Shown here: in pieces, positions 8,149 to 15,641 of the stretch | Numbering within the stretch: the stretch's first letter is position 1 | Layout of the letters: every line of letters starts with the position of its first letter | NCBI GenBank assembly: GCA_023436175.1 | Contig: JAEZKE010000027.1 | Span: forward strand, 1 to 26,767 | DNA from: Methanobacteriota archaeon | Lineage (GTDB): Archaea > Methanobacteriota > Methanobacteria > Methanobacteriales > Methanobacteriaceae | DNA length: 26,767 nt | Direction: 5' to 3' | Program-made: the position numbers and the translations under genes | Notes under the pieces: generated by a model | Database searches by the model: none | Seen by the model: only the letters and a program-made list of their open reading frames with translations | What the model was told of the DNA's origin: nothing

Positions 8149-9258
8149 TTATTGCCCATCTAATTTTTCATGTGTATTTACAATTTTAATTAGTGGATTA
8201 ACCTGTTTCCAAGTCCCCATTCTTGAAAGTTCAGAATATAATTTTGCTTTATAACCTTCCATTTCTTCATTCTTAACTCTGGCCCATAAATCTGCATCAA
8301 TAAGTCCATATGGATAACCTGGCACTTTAATATCTTTAGAATTATCTGCAATGCATGAAACTAGTTCACATATTTCCTTATCACTCATATTTTCAGCCTG
8401 TTCTTTGAATATTTCAAACCTAAATGCGGTGTGGGCATGTTTATTTAATTTTACAACCATAATTACAGCTTTATGCTCACGGTTAGTATCTTTACTCCAT
8501 GCAACTGGGTAATAGCACCATTTATCATATTTAATCTCGGTATCGTCTGCCAGCCTTTGAATAGAATCAATAAGTGAAATTCGGGTATCGGTAGCTAACC
8601 TGCACGTTTTAGATAAACCTGTGATAATTACATCGTGGTCCATTGCTTTTCTAAAAACGTCCTCTTCATATTTATATTCTCGTTGATGGCCAGTTTGTAA
8701 TGATCCATCTCTTACAATAATATCCCCTGGCTCTAGTTCTGACTCTATAACATGTCCCGTAATTTTCCATTCGGCAAATCTCCGGGCCATAGATGCCATT
8801 CTATCCATCCCGACTTGTGTTCCTGCTTCCACATTTTCTTTACGGGCATTTGCCTGAAGATCTCTTTCATCAGGTAAATATCGGCCGAATTTATCTTTCA
8901 CAGGCCTTATTTTTGTTTCAAAATTGATATCGTGACCTTCTAACTGGGAGTATGTGTAAGAAAGAAATTCTATTCTTTGAGGAATCCCTGATCTAATTGG
9001 GACGCGCTTATTATTTTTAAATATGCTGAAATAAACACGATTTAATTGTACTGAATAAACTGGAGAAGGTAACAGTTCCTGGTTTCCTCCATCCACAAAT
9101 GCAATCTTTCTATCAGTTTCAGCTGAGTTAATTTCATGAAAATATTCTTTATTTAATGGGCATGACCTGTAATCAGAATCATTGAAATAAGGATCTCCCA
9201 ATTCTCTTTGAGACAAATCCATACTCAAAATTTCAGCAATTTCTTTTATACTCTTCAT
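8149..9258 (-). CDS. nurA: NurA 5'-3' nuclease
   Basis: A 369-residue NurA-family nuclease with an RNase H-like core that binds HerA and resects DNA ends. Acidic motifs match the family: D56 in IAFVDGG, D184 in IIVRDGSLQTG, and YGLIDADLWARV near residue 335. It is the first gene of the repair operon. The frame is open up to a TTG at 9288, but ATG at 9258 (MKSIKEIAEIL) is preferred. The TTG has no upstream ribosome binding site, whereas AGAGTGAC lies before the ATG. A TATA-like element at 9314-9323 fits transcription starting near 9292. The nuclease call is strong; the exact start is moderately certain. Confidence 0.92.
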   Translation of the reverse strand: MKSIKEIAEILSMDLSQRELGDPYFNDSDYRSCPLNKEYFHEINSAETDRKIAFVDGGNQELLPSPVYSVQLNRVYFSIFKNNKRVPIRSGIPQRIEFLSYTYSQLEGHDINFETKIRPVKDKFGRYLPDERDLQANARKENVEAGTQVGMDRMASMARRFAEWKITGHVIESELEPGDIIVRDGSLQTGHQREYKYEEDVFRKAMDHDVIITGLSKTCRLATDTRISLIDSIQRLADDTEIKYDKWCYYPVAWSKDTNREHKAVIMVVKLNKHAHTAFRFEIFKEQAENMSDKEICELVSCIADNSKDIKVPGYPYGLIDADLWARVKNEEMEGYKAKLYSELSRMGTWKQVNPLIKIVNTHEKLDGQ

Positions 9259-9313
9259 TGTGAAGTCACTCTTTTTACATCTAATCAATTGTTCTGTAAT
9301 GTTGATTGTACTA

Positions 9314-9323
9314 CTTATATTTT
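9314..9323 (-). promoter_or_regulatory. Candidate TATA box of the nurA-herA-mre11-rad50 operon
   Basis: Read on the minus strand the sequence is AAAATATAAG, preceded by purine-rich GGGT. Its centre near 9318 predicts transcription starting around 9292, giving a leader of about 34 bases before the preferred nurA ATG. The remaining spacer up to 9582 is AT-rich and shows nothing else recognisable. Confidence 0.4.
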
Positions 9324-9582
9324 ACCCTATTTAGGTAAATAAGTACACAAATTACAGGGAAGTAGAAAATACTGATTATACTAAATCTCTGTAAGTAAGC
9401 TTTAATAATCAATTATTTACTAATTTTCAAGTTTTAATTTTCTAAATTATATTAAAAAATAATTCAGATAAATATATCATGAAATATTCTTTTATTAAAT
9501 TATTTATTTAAAAAAAGAAATTAATGAAAGTTATCCAATTTTTATAAAGTAAAATTTTGGGTTTATTCCGGTATTGGAGCTA

Positions 9583-10956
9583 CTATTTACTTTCCCCACT
9601 TTTAGCAAGTGAAGCAAAAATACCAGCGAAACACAGCACTGTAAACACAATAAACGCAATCTGAACACTCAACAGAAGAGCAGGATACTCAGAAGGCATG
9701 ATCTGAACATTTCCTATATACAGGGCAAAAATAATCAAAACAGTTCCCATACTCAGCGTCTGTCCAATTAACCTCATTGTCCCAACCGATGCAGATGCTA
9801 CCCCATAAAACCGTTTCTCAACAGACCCCATAATTGCATTGGTATTTGGAGATGAAAATAATCCAAAACCTGCACCGAGTATAATTAAGCCTGCTATTAT
9901 AAACTCGTAACTTGTGTTCGCGTTTAAAAAGACGAATAACAGAAGCCCTATTGTTGTAAGTGCCATGCCGATAGATGCGATTAAACGCGGGTTGTATCTA
10001 TCTGAAAGCCTGCCTGCAATAGGGGCTAGAACAGCCATAACAACAGGTTGAGCTATTAAAATCAGCCCGGCATTTCCAGGGCTTAATCCTTTTATATACT
10101 GTAAATACAGGCTCAGGAGAAAAACCACTGCAAATGTGGCGCTGTAACTGATCAGCGCGGCTAAATTAGAAAATGCGAAAGTTGCATTTTTAAACAGCTT
10201 AATTTCAAATACAGGGCTTTCAGTTTTTAATTCTAATATCACAAAGGCTATTATTCCTATTATTCCCAAAACAGTTGCTATTATGCCTGTCATTTTTGGA
10301 AGTAATGAAAATCCATATATAATCAGGAAAAGCGCTATACTGTAAATCACGGAACCTGCTAAATCGAATTTTTCTCCCTTACATACAGCCCATTCTCCCT
10401 TTAATTTCCAGAAAGTGAGTGCAAGAACTACTAAACCAAGTGGTATCATCAAAAGGAAGAGACTTCTCCAGCCTAAAGCTTGAGTCATTATTCCCCCTAA
10501 GACCGGGCCAAGTGATAAACTCACATATACGGAGGTAATTGTTATCCCTATTGCTTTACCACGTTCATTTGGTGGAAATACATGGGTTACAATTGCTACA
10601 CTTGTAACAAATATCATTGCAGATCCAACTCCCTGAAGGACTAAAAACGCAAGGAGAAACATTGTTGAAGATGCGACTGCACATAAAAATGACGCGATGG
10701 TAAAAATGATAACTCCATAAGTAAAAATACGTTTCATCCCGAATATGTCTGCTAATCTTCCAAATGGAACTGCAAACATGGCAGATGCAAGTAAAAATGA
10801 TGTAGGTATCCAGCTTAATAAAATAGCATTTGTTTGAAACTCTGATCCAATTGCAGGAAGGGCAATATTAATCGCCGCCGCAATGAATGGTGAAACAAAG
10901 GACGCAAGCGTTGCAATGAGTAAAGCTGACATTTTAGCATTATTATTATTTTCCAT
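9583..10956 (-). CDS. MFS multidrug-type exporter (EmrB/QacA, DHA2-like)
   Basis: A 457-residue polytopic membrane protein of the major facilitator superfamily, probably a proton-driven drug or metabolite exporter. Motif A, GRLADIFGMKRIF, follows the second helix, and the antiporter motif C, GPVLGGIM, lies in helix 5; both are typical of exporters. A second motif-A-like segment, GRLSDRYNPR, appears in the C-terminal half. About 12-14 hydrophobic segments are visible. ATG at 10956 is chosen over ATG at 10986 because AAAGGAG sits five bases before it, while the upstream ATG has no ribosome binding site. The substrate cannot be predicted. An operator-like palindrome lies upstream (10991-11025). 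The gene is single, with 164 bases to the next gene on the same strand. Confidence 0.88.
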   Translation of the reverse strand: MENNNNAKMSALLIATLASFVSPFIAAAINIALPAIGSEFQTNAILLSWIPTSFLLASAMFAVPFGRLADIFGMKRIFTYGVIIFTIASFLCAVASSTMFLLAFLVLQGVGSAMIFVTSVAIVTHVFPPNERGKAIGITITSVYVSLSLGPVLGGIMTQALGWRSLFLLMIPLGLVVLALTFWKLKGEWAVCKGEKFDLAGSVIYSIALFLIIYGFSLLPKMTGIIATVLGIIGIIAFVILELKTESPVFEIKLFKNATFAFSNLAALISYSATFAVVFLLSLYLQYIKGLSPGNAGLILIAQPVVMAVLAPIAGRLSDRYNPRLIASIGMALTTIGLLLFVFLNANTSYEFIIAGLIILGAGFGLFSSPNTNAIMGSVEKRFYGVASASVGTMRLIGQTLSMGTVLIIFALYIGNVQIMPSEYPALLLSVQIAFIVFTVLCFAGIFASLAKSGESK

Positions 10957-10990
10957 AAAATCTCCTTTAAATAGCGGGTAGAACATTTTA

Positions 10991-11025
10991 TTATCTTTAT
11001 AGATAAATATCTTTTGATATTATCT
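10991..11025 (-). promoter_or_regulatory. Overlapping palindromes (operator candidate) before the MFS exporter gene
   Basis: Two overlapping inverted repeats share the half-site AGATAA: TTATCT-TTAT-AGATAA at 10991-11006 is perfect, and AGATAAATATC (11001-11011) pairs with GATATTATCT (11016-11025) except for one unpaired base. They cover the AT-rich region where the TATA box of the exporter gene (start 10956) should lie, so a dimeric repressor binding here would block transcription. No regulator gene is next to it, so the binding protein is unknown. Confidence 0.4.
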
Positions 11026-11120
11026 TAAAAAAGAGATTAATTAAAATAAAGTCTTAATATATATGAATATTGGATTATCTTGATTAAGCATTAAAAATAA
11101 GTAGATATAGATAGTAAAAT

Positions 11121-12659
11121 CTATTTTTCTAAATCTCTGTATTCTGGAAGATCTCCTAGTGCCGGTGCATGAATAACTTTTCCGTCATATCTGTAACGTG
11201 AACCATGGCATGGACAATCCCATGTTTTTTCGGCATTGTTCCAGACTACCTGACATCCTAAATGCACACAGGCAGATGATACTGCATATACTTTGCCATC
11301 TTTGTCTTTATAAGCTGCTACTTTTTTACCATTTACTTTTAATATTTTTCCTTCACCATTTTCAAGCTCAGATGGTTTCATTGATTTTGGTCGTGAAAGA
11401 CGTCCTGATAATAGCTCTTTGGCAACATCTATGTTTGTTCCAATGAATTCTTTTGTAGATTCAAGTTTAGGCATTGATCTAGATGGATCAAAGAAGGAAC
11501 TCCATTTGTTTTCATTTCCCAAAATTAAATCAGAGATAATCATGGCTGCAACCGTTCCATTTGTCATTCCCCATTTCATAAATCCAGTTGCTACATAAAC
11601 TCCTTTTGATTTAGATTCTATTTTACCAATATATGGGACGTTATCTATGGTGATATTATCCTGTGTGGACCAGTGGTAATCAACTGATTTAACATCAAAG
11701 TGATCACGGGTGTGTTTTTCTAATTTTTTGTAAAATTCAACTGTATCAAGTTCATGTCCTACTTTATGGTTTGCTCCACTTACTATAACGATATTCCCCT
11801 TATCTGATGGTGCGGAACGGTAAGTTATGGTAGGCTGCGTACTCACATACATGCCTTTAGGAAATGGCTCGTTTAAATATGCCCCGATTGCATAAGACAT
11901 GCTGGGATACATTTTAGCAAACAGATGACTTGGGTCATAAATTGGAAAATGAGTGGCAACTATTACATTTTTTGCTTTAATTGAGCCTTTATCGGTTATA
12001 ACTTCATTTATAGCTCCTTCTTTCACATTAAGTGCCCTTGTATTCTCAAATATATAGCTGCCGTTACCAGGAATACTTTCAATTAAATTAAGGAGATATT
12101 TCCTTGGGTGAAACTCGGCCTGATTTTCATACTGGACTGCTCCTGCTATATCAAAGGGCAGTGGCGAAGTTTCTGTATATATGGCTTGGAGCCCAGCATC
12201 TGCTGCAGCTTTAGCTTCTTTTTTAAGCATGTCTCTTTCATCTGGATTTTCGCTGTAAATATAACATGGAAGACGCCTGAAATCACAATCTATTTTCCTT
12301 TCTTTTACAATAGACTCAATTTTGTCTATAGATTTTTGATTAGCTTCGCCGTAAATACGTGATCCATCTTTACCGAAGTGAGATTCAAGATTAGAATATA
12401 TGATATTGTGAGCAGCAGTGACTTTTGCTGTTGTATTTGCAGTTACGTCTTTAATGACTCTTTCGGCCTCAATTAACGCTACAGTTAATCCTGCTTCTTT
12501 TAAAAGTAATGCAGATGTAATTCCAACAATGCCTGCGCCTAAAATTACTACATCAACGGATAATCCTTTTTCTAACGGATTGAAATTAGTATCTGGAGTA
12601 TTTATAATCCAGAATGATTTTAATTCTCCCATATTTTCAAGATTCTCACTTTTTTTCAT
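11121..12659 (-). CDS. FAD-dependent oxidoreductase with C-terminal Rieske [2Fe-2S] domain
   Basis: A 512-residue fusion protein. The N-terminal ~400 residues are a DAO/glycine-oxidase-like flavoprotein: the dinucleotide motif VVILGAGIVGITSA is followed by a ribose-binding acidic strand (VALIEAE) and later VYVATGFMKWGMTNG. The C-terminal ~95 residues are a Rieske domain with cluster ligands in CVHLGC and CPCHGS. The same layout is known from uncharacterised bacterial and archaeal proteins (YhfW-like); the substrate is unknown. It is cytoplasmic, with no signal peptide. ATG at 12659 is preferred over ATGs at 12683 and 12674 because GGTGGTGA, close to the archaeal anti-SD complement, lies five bases before it. 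Its position next to rubrerythrin and superoxide reductase suggests a redox or oxygen-related role, but this is only context. Confidence 0.9.
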   Translation of the reverse strand: MKKSENLENMGELKSFWIINTPDTNFNPLEKGLSVDVVILGAGIVGITSALLLKEAGLTVALIEAERVIKDVTANTTAKVTAAHNIIYSNLESHFGKDGSRIYGEANQKSIDKIESIVKERKIDCDFRRLPCYIYSENPDERDMLKKEAKAAADAGLQAIYTETSPLPFDIAGAVQYENQAEFHPRKYLLNLIESIPGNGSYIFENTRALNVKEGAINEVITDKGSIKAKNVIVATHFPIYDPSHLFAKMYPSMSYAIGAYLNEPFPKGMYVSTQPTITYRSAPSDKGNIVIVSGANHKVGHELDTVEFYKKLEKHTRDHFDVKSVDYHWSTQDNITIDNVPYIGKIESKSKGVYVATGFMKWGMTNGTVAAMIISDLILGNENKWSSFFDPSRSMPKLESTKEFIGTNIDVAKELLSGRLSRPKSMKPSELENGEGKILKVNGKKVAAYKDKDGKVYAVSSACVHLGCQVVWNNAEKTWDCPCHGSRYRYDGKVIHAPALGDLPEYRDLEK

Positions 12660-12773
12660 AACATTCACCACCATAAATATCATAATTATTATTAATTTTT
12701 AATTTTTTATTAATATAAAATTTAAGAAACCATTAAACTGATTTGTTACAAATGACAAAATAAGTATGATAAT

Positions 12774-12914
12774 ATGATGCTGACATTTGATTTTTTAACT
12801 GCATGGCTCGCAAATATATATTATATCCTTTTAATATTTGCGCCTGCATTTTTAATATTCAATGTTTTTAAACTGGTAATAAGGACAATAACCGCTAAAA
12901 ATAATAGTAAATAG
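12774..12914 (+). CDS. Small single-pass membrane protein (46 aa), unknown
   Basis: A short open frame in the gap between the divergent Rieske-FAD and rubrerythrin genes. It starts ATGATG and encodes MMLTFDFLTAWLANIYYI followed by LLIFAPAFLIFNVFKLVIRTITAKNNSK. A hydrophobic stretch of about 22 residues with a proline near its centre is followed by a basic tail, the positive-inside pattern of a one-helix membrane protein. The composition is not that of translated random AT-rich sequence: it has W, P, A and a clear polarity switch. No good ribosome binding site is visible, but a TATA-like TTAATATAAAATTTAAG lies about 60 bases upstream. The function is unknown; it could also be a chance frame. 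Confidence 0.45.
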   Translation: MMLTFDFLTAWLANIYYILLIFAPAFLIFNVFKLVIRTITAKNNSK

Positions 12915-13146
12915 TCAGTTAAATTTATTTAAATTGAAATAATTTAAATAAAGTAGAATTATAGTAATGTAAGTTCATTAAATAAATTAAATCACGTACT
13001 AATCAATAATGAGTATTATAACCAAATTAAAATTTAAATTTCAGACATAAAGCGATTTAAATCACATGATTTGATATAAGATATTATTTTTTTAATCCGA
13101 TAAAAATTTATAAAAAAGAACCTATAAATAAAATAAGGTGATATCT
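12915..13146 (+). promoter_or_regulatory. Promoter region of the rubrerythrin-desulfoferrodoxin operon
   Basis: About 230 AT-rich bases without a gene. The element TTAAATCAC occurs twice (12987-12995 and 13057-13065). The second copy lies in an imperfect palindrome, AAATCA-CA-TGATTT (13059-13072), which could bind a redox-responsive dimeric regulator. TATA-like sequences follow near 13073-13082 and 13103-13115. AGGTGAT at 13135-13141 is the ribosome binding site of rubrerythrin. The repeats are seen; the regulatory role is inferred. Confidence 0.35.
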
Positions 13147-13734
13147 ATGCAAAAAACAATGGAAAATTTAGCAAAGGCTTTTATTGGCGAAAGTCAAGCA
13201 AGAAATAGATATACATTATATTCTAAAGTTGCAAAAAAAGAGGGGTATGAACAATTAGCTGAAATTTTCCTCATTACTGCAGATAATGAACGAGAACATG
13301 CTAAATGGATAATGAAAATGATCCAGGGTTTAAAAGTAGAAAGTGGAGAACCTCTTGAAGAAATCGTCGTTGAATCTGCTGCTGCGCCTGTTATTTATGG
13401 GACAACAGTTGAAAACCTTAAATCTGCAATAGCGGGGGAGCATTACGAGAATTCTGAAATGTATCCTGAATTTGCAAATACTGCAGAAAAAGAGGGGTTT
13501 ATAGACATAAGCGACAGGCTATTTGCAATTGGGTATGCAGAGGTACATCACGAAGAAAGGTATCGAAAATTTTTAGAACAAATAGAAGCAGGTACCCTTT
13601 ACAAGAAAGATAAAGAAGTAGAATGGACCTGCAGAAAATGTGGACATGTATATATTGGAACAGAACCTCCAGAAAAATGTCCATCATGCGATCATCCGGC
13701 AAAATACTTTGAAATTAAATGTGAAGAATATTAA
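13147..13734 (+). CDS. rbr: Rubrerythrin
   Basis: A 195-residue non-haem iron protein that reduces hydrogen peroxide to water in anaerobes, taking electrons through rubredoxin. The N-terminal ferritin-like four-helix domain (about 1-145) carries the diiron ligands in GESQARNRY, the DNEREH helix (E48, H51), GEHYENSEMY, and EVHHEERY. The C-terminal rubredoxin-like domain has two knuckles, CRKCG and CPSC, for one iron. Length and domain order are those of classical rubrerythrin. The ATG at 13147 follows AGGTGAT with a four-base spacer; a GTG nine bases upstream is part of that ribosome binding site and is not used as the start. It forms an operon with desulfoferrodoxin 14 bases downstream, so peroxide and superoxide removal are coupled. 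Confidence 0.97.
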   Translation: MQKTMENLAKAFIGESQARNRYTLYSKVAKKEGYEQLAEIFLITADNEREHAKWIMKMIQGLKVESGEPLEEIVVESAAAPVIYGTTVENLKSAIAGEHYENSEMYPEFANTAEKEGFIDISDRLFAIGYAEVHHEERYRKFLEQIEAGTLYKKDKEVEWTCRKCGHVYIGTEPPEKCPSCDHPAKYFEIKCEEY

Positions 13735-13748
13735 AAGAGAGATCAAAA

Positions 13749-14135
13749 ATGACAGAACAAAATCAGGTTTACAGATGCAATATCTGTGGAAATATCATTG
13801 ATGTCCTTCATTCAGGTGTAGGAAAACTTGTATGCTGCGGACAGGAAATGCAGTTACTTGAAGAAAAAATCACTGATTCCGGGTCTGAAAAACATGTTCC
13901 CGTAGTTGAAAAAACAGATAATGGGATTAAAGTTAAAATAGGTTCAATTCCACATCCTATGGAAGAAAATCATTTTATAGAATGGATAGAAATAGCTGCA
14001 GATGGTAGAATTTATAGAAAAATGCTTAAACCCGGCGACAAACCAGAGGCTGAATTTGAAATTGATTTAGAAAATATAAATGTAATCAATGCCAGGGAAT
14101 ACTGCAGTATTCATGGATTATGGAAATCAGTCTAG
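13749..14135 (+). CDS. dfx: Desulfoferrodoxin (2Fe superoxide reductase)
   Basis: A 128-residue cytoplasmic superoxide reductase that converts superoxide to hydrogen peroxide, which the adjacent rubrerythrin can then reduce. The N-terminal desulforedoxin-type domain (1-38) has its four cysteine ligands in CNICG and VCCGQ, so this is the two-iron class. The catalytic domain shows the His4-Cys iron site: EKHVPV, HPMEENHFIEW and the C-terminal CSIHGLW. The glutamate and lysine that often sit in 'GE-KHVP' appear as GSEKHVPV. The gene is intact, 14 bases after rubrerythrin, with GAGAGATC before its ATG as a plausible ribosome binding site. A terminator-like hairpin follows at 14156-14200. Confidence 0.96.
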   Translation: MTEQNQVYRCNICGNIIDVLHSGVGKLVCCGQEMQLLEEKITDSGSEKHVPVVEKTDNGIKVKIGSIPHPMEENHFIEWIEIAADGRIYRKMLKPGDKPEAEFEIDLENINVINAREYCSIHGLWKSV

Positions 14136-14155
14136 AATTAATGTTTTAACTGATT

Positions 14156-14200
14156 ATTACAGGGTATTAAATCTATTTACTACCTGTAATTCTTTTTTTT
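14156..14200 (+). terminator. Terminator of the rubrerythrin-desulfoferrodoxin operon
   Basis: The arms ATTACAGG (14156-14163) and CCTGTAAT (14183-14190) form an eight-base stem with a 19-base loop, directly followed by a run of eight T after TC (14193-14200). In archaea the T run alone may suffice for termination. Confidence 0.6.
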
Positions 14201-14391
14201 AATTTATGATGATGATTTTAGCTTGAAACTATCTATGGAGGTATCAAGTCACCTATAAACTTATCGAATCGCCATTAATTTTTGTTTTTTAAATAGGACG
14301 GTTAACATATATTTTATTTAGAAAAATTTGTATATTAGGTAATCTAATTTTAGATAAAATGAAATCAGCAAACTTGAAATAAACTGTTCTC

Positions 14392-14566
14392 AACAGTAAA
14401 TTTTTTAAGTTGAGGAAATGCAAATTGCATTTTCGAACATAAAAAATTTAAATTAATATTTAAATAAAAAAACAGTTAAATTTTTTAAGTTTTGGAAATT
14501 CGTAGAATTTCCGAACGTAAAAAATCTTACATATCATAATTAAATAAACGTAAGATTTTTTAAGTT
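14392..14566. repeat. Hairpin array B: three ~78-bp tandem units before the lipoprotein gene
   Basis: A 20-21 base motif (AACAGTAAATTTTTTAAGTT in the first copy) recurs at 14392, 14471 and, diverged, 14547, giving a period of 76-79 bases. Each of the first two copies is followed by a hairpin: GGAAATGC pairing with GCATTTTC, then GGAAATTC-GTA-GAATTTCC (14494-14512). In the second unit the stem extends outward, so that TTTTTTAAGTT pairs with AACGTAAAAAA with one mismatch. Another perfect 13-base inverted repeat joins 14518-14530 to 14550-14562. The third unit is cut short about 40 bases before the start codon of the next gene. The GGAAA/TTTCC hairpin type also occurs in arrays A and C. Confidence 0.8.
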
Positions 14567-14603
14567 TTAAATTAAATGTCTATTAACTTAAAAAGTGAAA
14601 AAT

Positions 14604-15104
14604 ATGAAAAATAAAATTTTCCCATTGGTACTTGTAATATCTATGATGGCTGTAGTGGCCATATCTGGCTGTATTCAGTCAGATGCAAGCAGTATAAATG
14701 GACTTTCTTCCACTATAAGTAATCATCTTAAAAATGGAGATAGTTACTACAATACTGCAGTGACTAACTCAAATAAATATTCCCTTGATACTGCAAGTTC
14801 AAATGCTGACAGTGCACTATCTGAATTTAATTCAGCAAAAACTTCTGCTCAAAATGCTTTAAATTACGCTCAAAACTCTAAAGATGGCGTATTTGCAGAA
14901 TATATGCAGAACCTTATGGGAGAAATAGATGCCAGGATTAATGCAACCTCAGAACTTCAACAGGCTATTTCTTACTTTAAACAAAAGGATAGTACAAATG
15001 GTAATTCTCATGTAACACTTGCAAATAGTTATATGGACAGATCAACCAAGTATGAAACAGCAAATGATAATTTAGTAAAACAAAATCCATCTAAATTTAA
15101 ATAG
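14604..15104 (+). CDS. Small secreted lipoprotein, helical, function unknown
   Basis: A 166-residue protein. A basic start (MKNK) is followed by a hydrophobic stretch and the lipobox-like ISGC, so the mature protein is probably anchored to the outer face of the membrane by a lipid on cysteine 24. The rest is hydrophilic, rich in S, N, A and T, and strongly helical, with A-rich heptad-like segments (NADSALSEFNSAK, SAQNALNYAQNSK) that may form a helical bundle or coiled coil. No catalytic motif is visible. ATG at 14604 is preferred; a GTG at 14595 is also in frame but lies within AAGTGA, the likely ribosome binding site. It stands alone between hairpin arrays B and C. Confidence 0.75.
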   Translation: MKNKIFPLVLVISMMAVVAISGCIQSDASSINGLSSTISNHLKNGDSYYNTAVTNSNKYSLDTASSNADSALSEFNSAKTSAQNALNYAQNSKDGVFAEYMQNLMGEIDARINATSELQQAISYFKQKDSTNGNSHVTLANSYMDRSTKYETANDNLVKQNPSKFK

Positions 15105-15353
15105 TCTTGCTTATAACATAAATATTGATTTATTATTTTATATGAATTAATATATTTTATTAGAGCTAATACAGCATAACATGTACTGCAATTAAAGCAT
15201 GTAATTAACTGCATTAAAAATGGATATGAATGTATTTAAAGGGGAATGATAAATTAGTAAATAACGATTTAAATTTAATAATATTTATTAGATGATCATT
15301 CAAAATTTAAAAGATTTCAATTTAACAATTTTTATTTTGTGGTTTAAAAACAT
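15105..15353. other. AT-rich spacer before hairpin array C
   Basis: No credible gene or RNA is seen in these ~250 bases. Short related segments containing CATGTA and CTGCA occur at about 15178-15213, without clear meaning. Confidence 0.3.
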
Positions 15354-15588
15354 TATCAAAGGTTTTGATACAGCAAAAATCCCTCAAAATTCATAGAATT
15401 TTGGAGCCCTCGAAACTGTCAAAATTGAAAATTTTGACGTTGAAGGAAACGAAGTTTCCTACGGCAGCAAATCAAAGTTAGAAAAATGCTTTGCATTTTT
15501 CTACATGCAAAAACGAAGTTTTTGCGGTTACGAAACTAATGCTTCGTAAACATGAAAAATCTTCGATTTTTTAAGATTTGCAGGCTCT
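15354..15588. repeat. Hairpin array C with nested closing stems, before the RecJ-like gene
   Basis: At least eight short hairpins in 235 bases. They include TATCAAA-GGT-TTTGATA (15354-15370), CAAAATTC around an ATA loop (15385-15403 region), a nine-base stem with GAA loop (15418-15438), GGAAAC-GAA-GTTTCC (15445-15459), an 11-base stem with TTT loop (15479-15503), GCAAAAAC-GAA-GTTTTTGC (15507-15525 region), TTACGAA/TTCGTAA (15528-15549) and AAAAATC-TTC-GATTTTT (about 15555-15571). Two longer-range stems close sets of these: GCAAATC (15467-15473) with GATTTGC (15575-15581), and GAGCC (15404-15408) with GGCTC (15583-15587). The result is a multibranched fold. About 70 bases (15504-15575) are clearly homologous to part of array D. 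The array ends some 50 bases before the start codon at 15642. Confidence 0.85.
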
Positions 15589-15641
15589 GAATTTTGCATG
15601 CTATCATAATTTTCAACCACAAAATTAATTTGAGGTATTTT

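Noticed and set aside
12915..13130. tRNA or other structured RNA gene
   Set aside because: No cloverleaf, GTTC loop or GC-rich stems were seen here or in the other spacers.
15594..15641. TTG start of the RecJ-like protein
   Set aside because: It lies at the edge of array C without a ribosome binding site; ATG at 15642 has GAGGT at proper distance and gives the family N-terminus.
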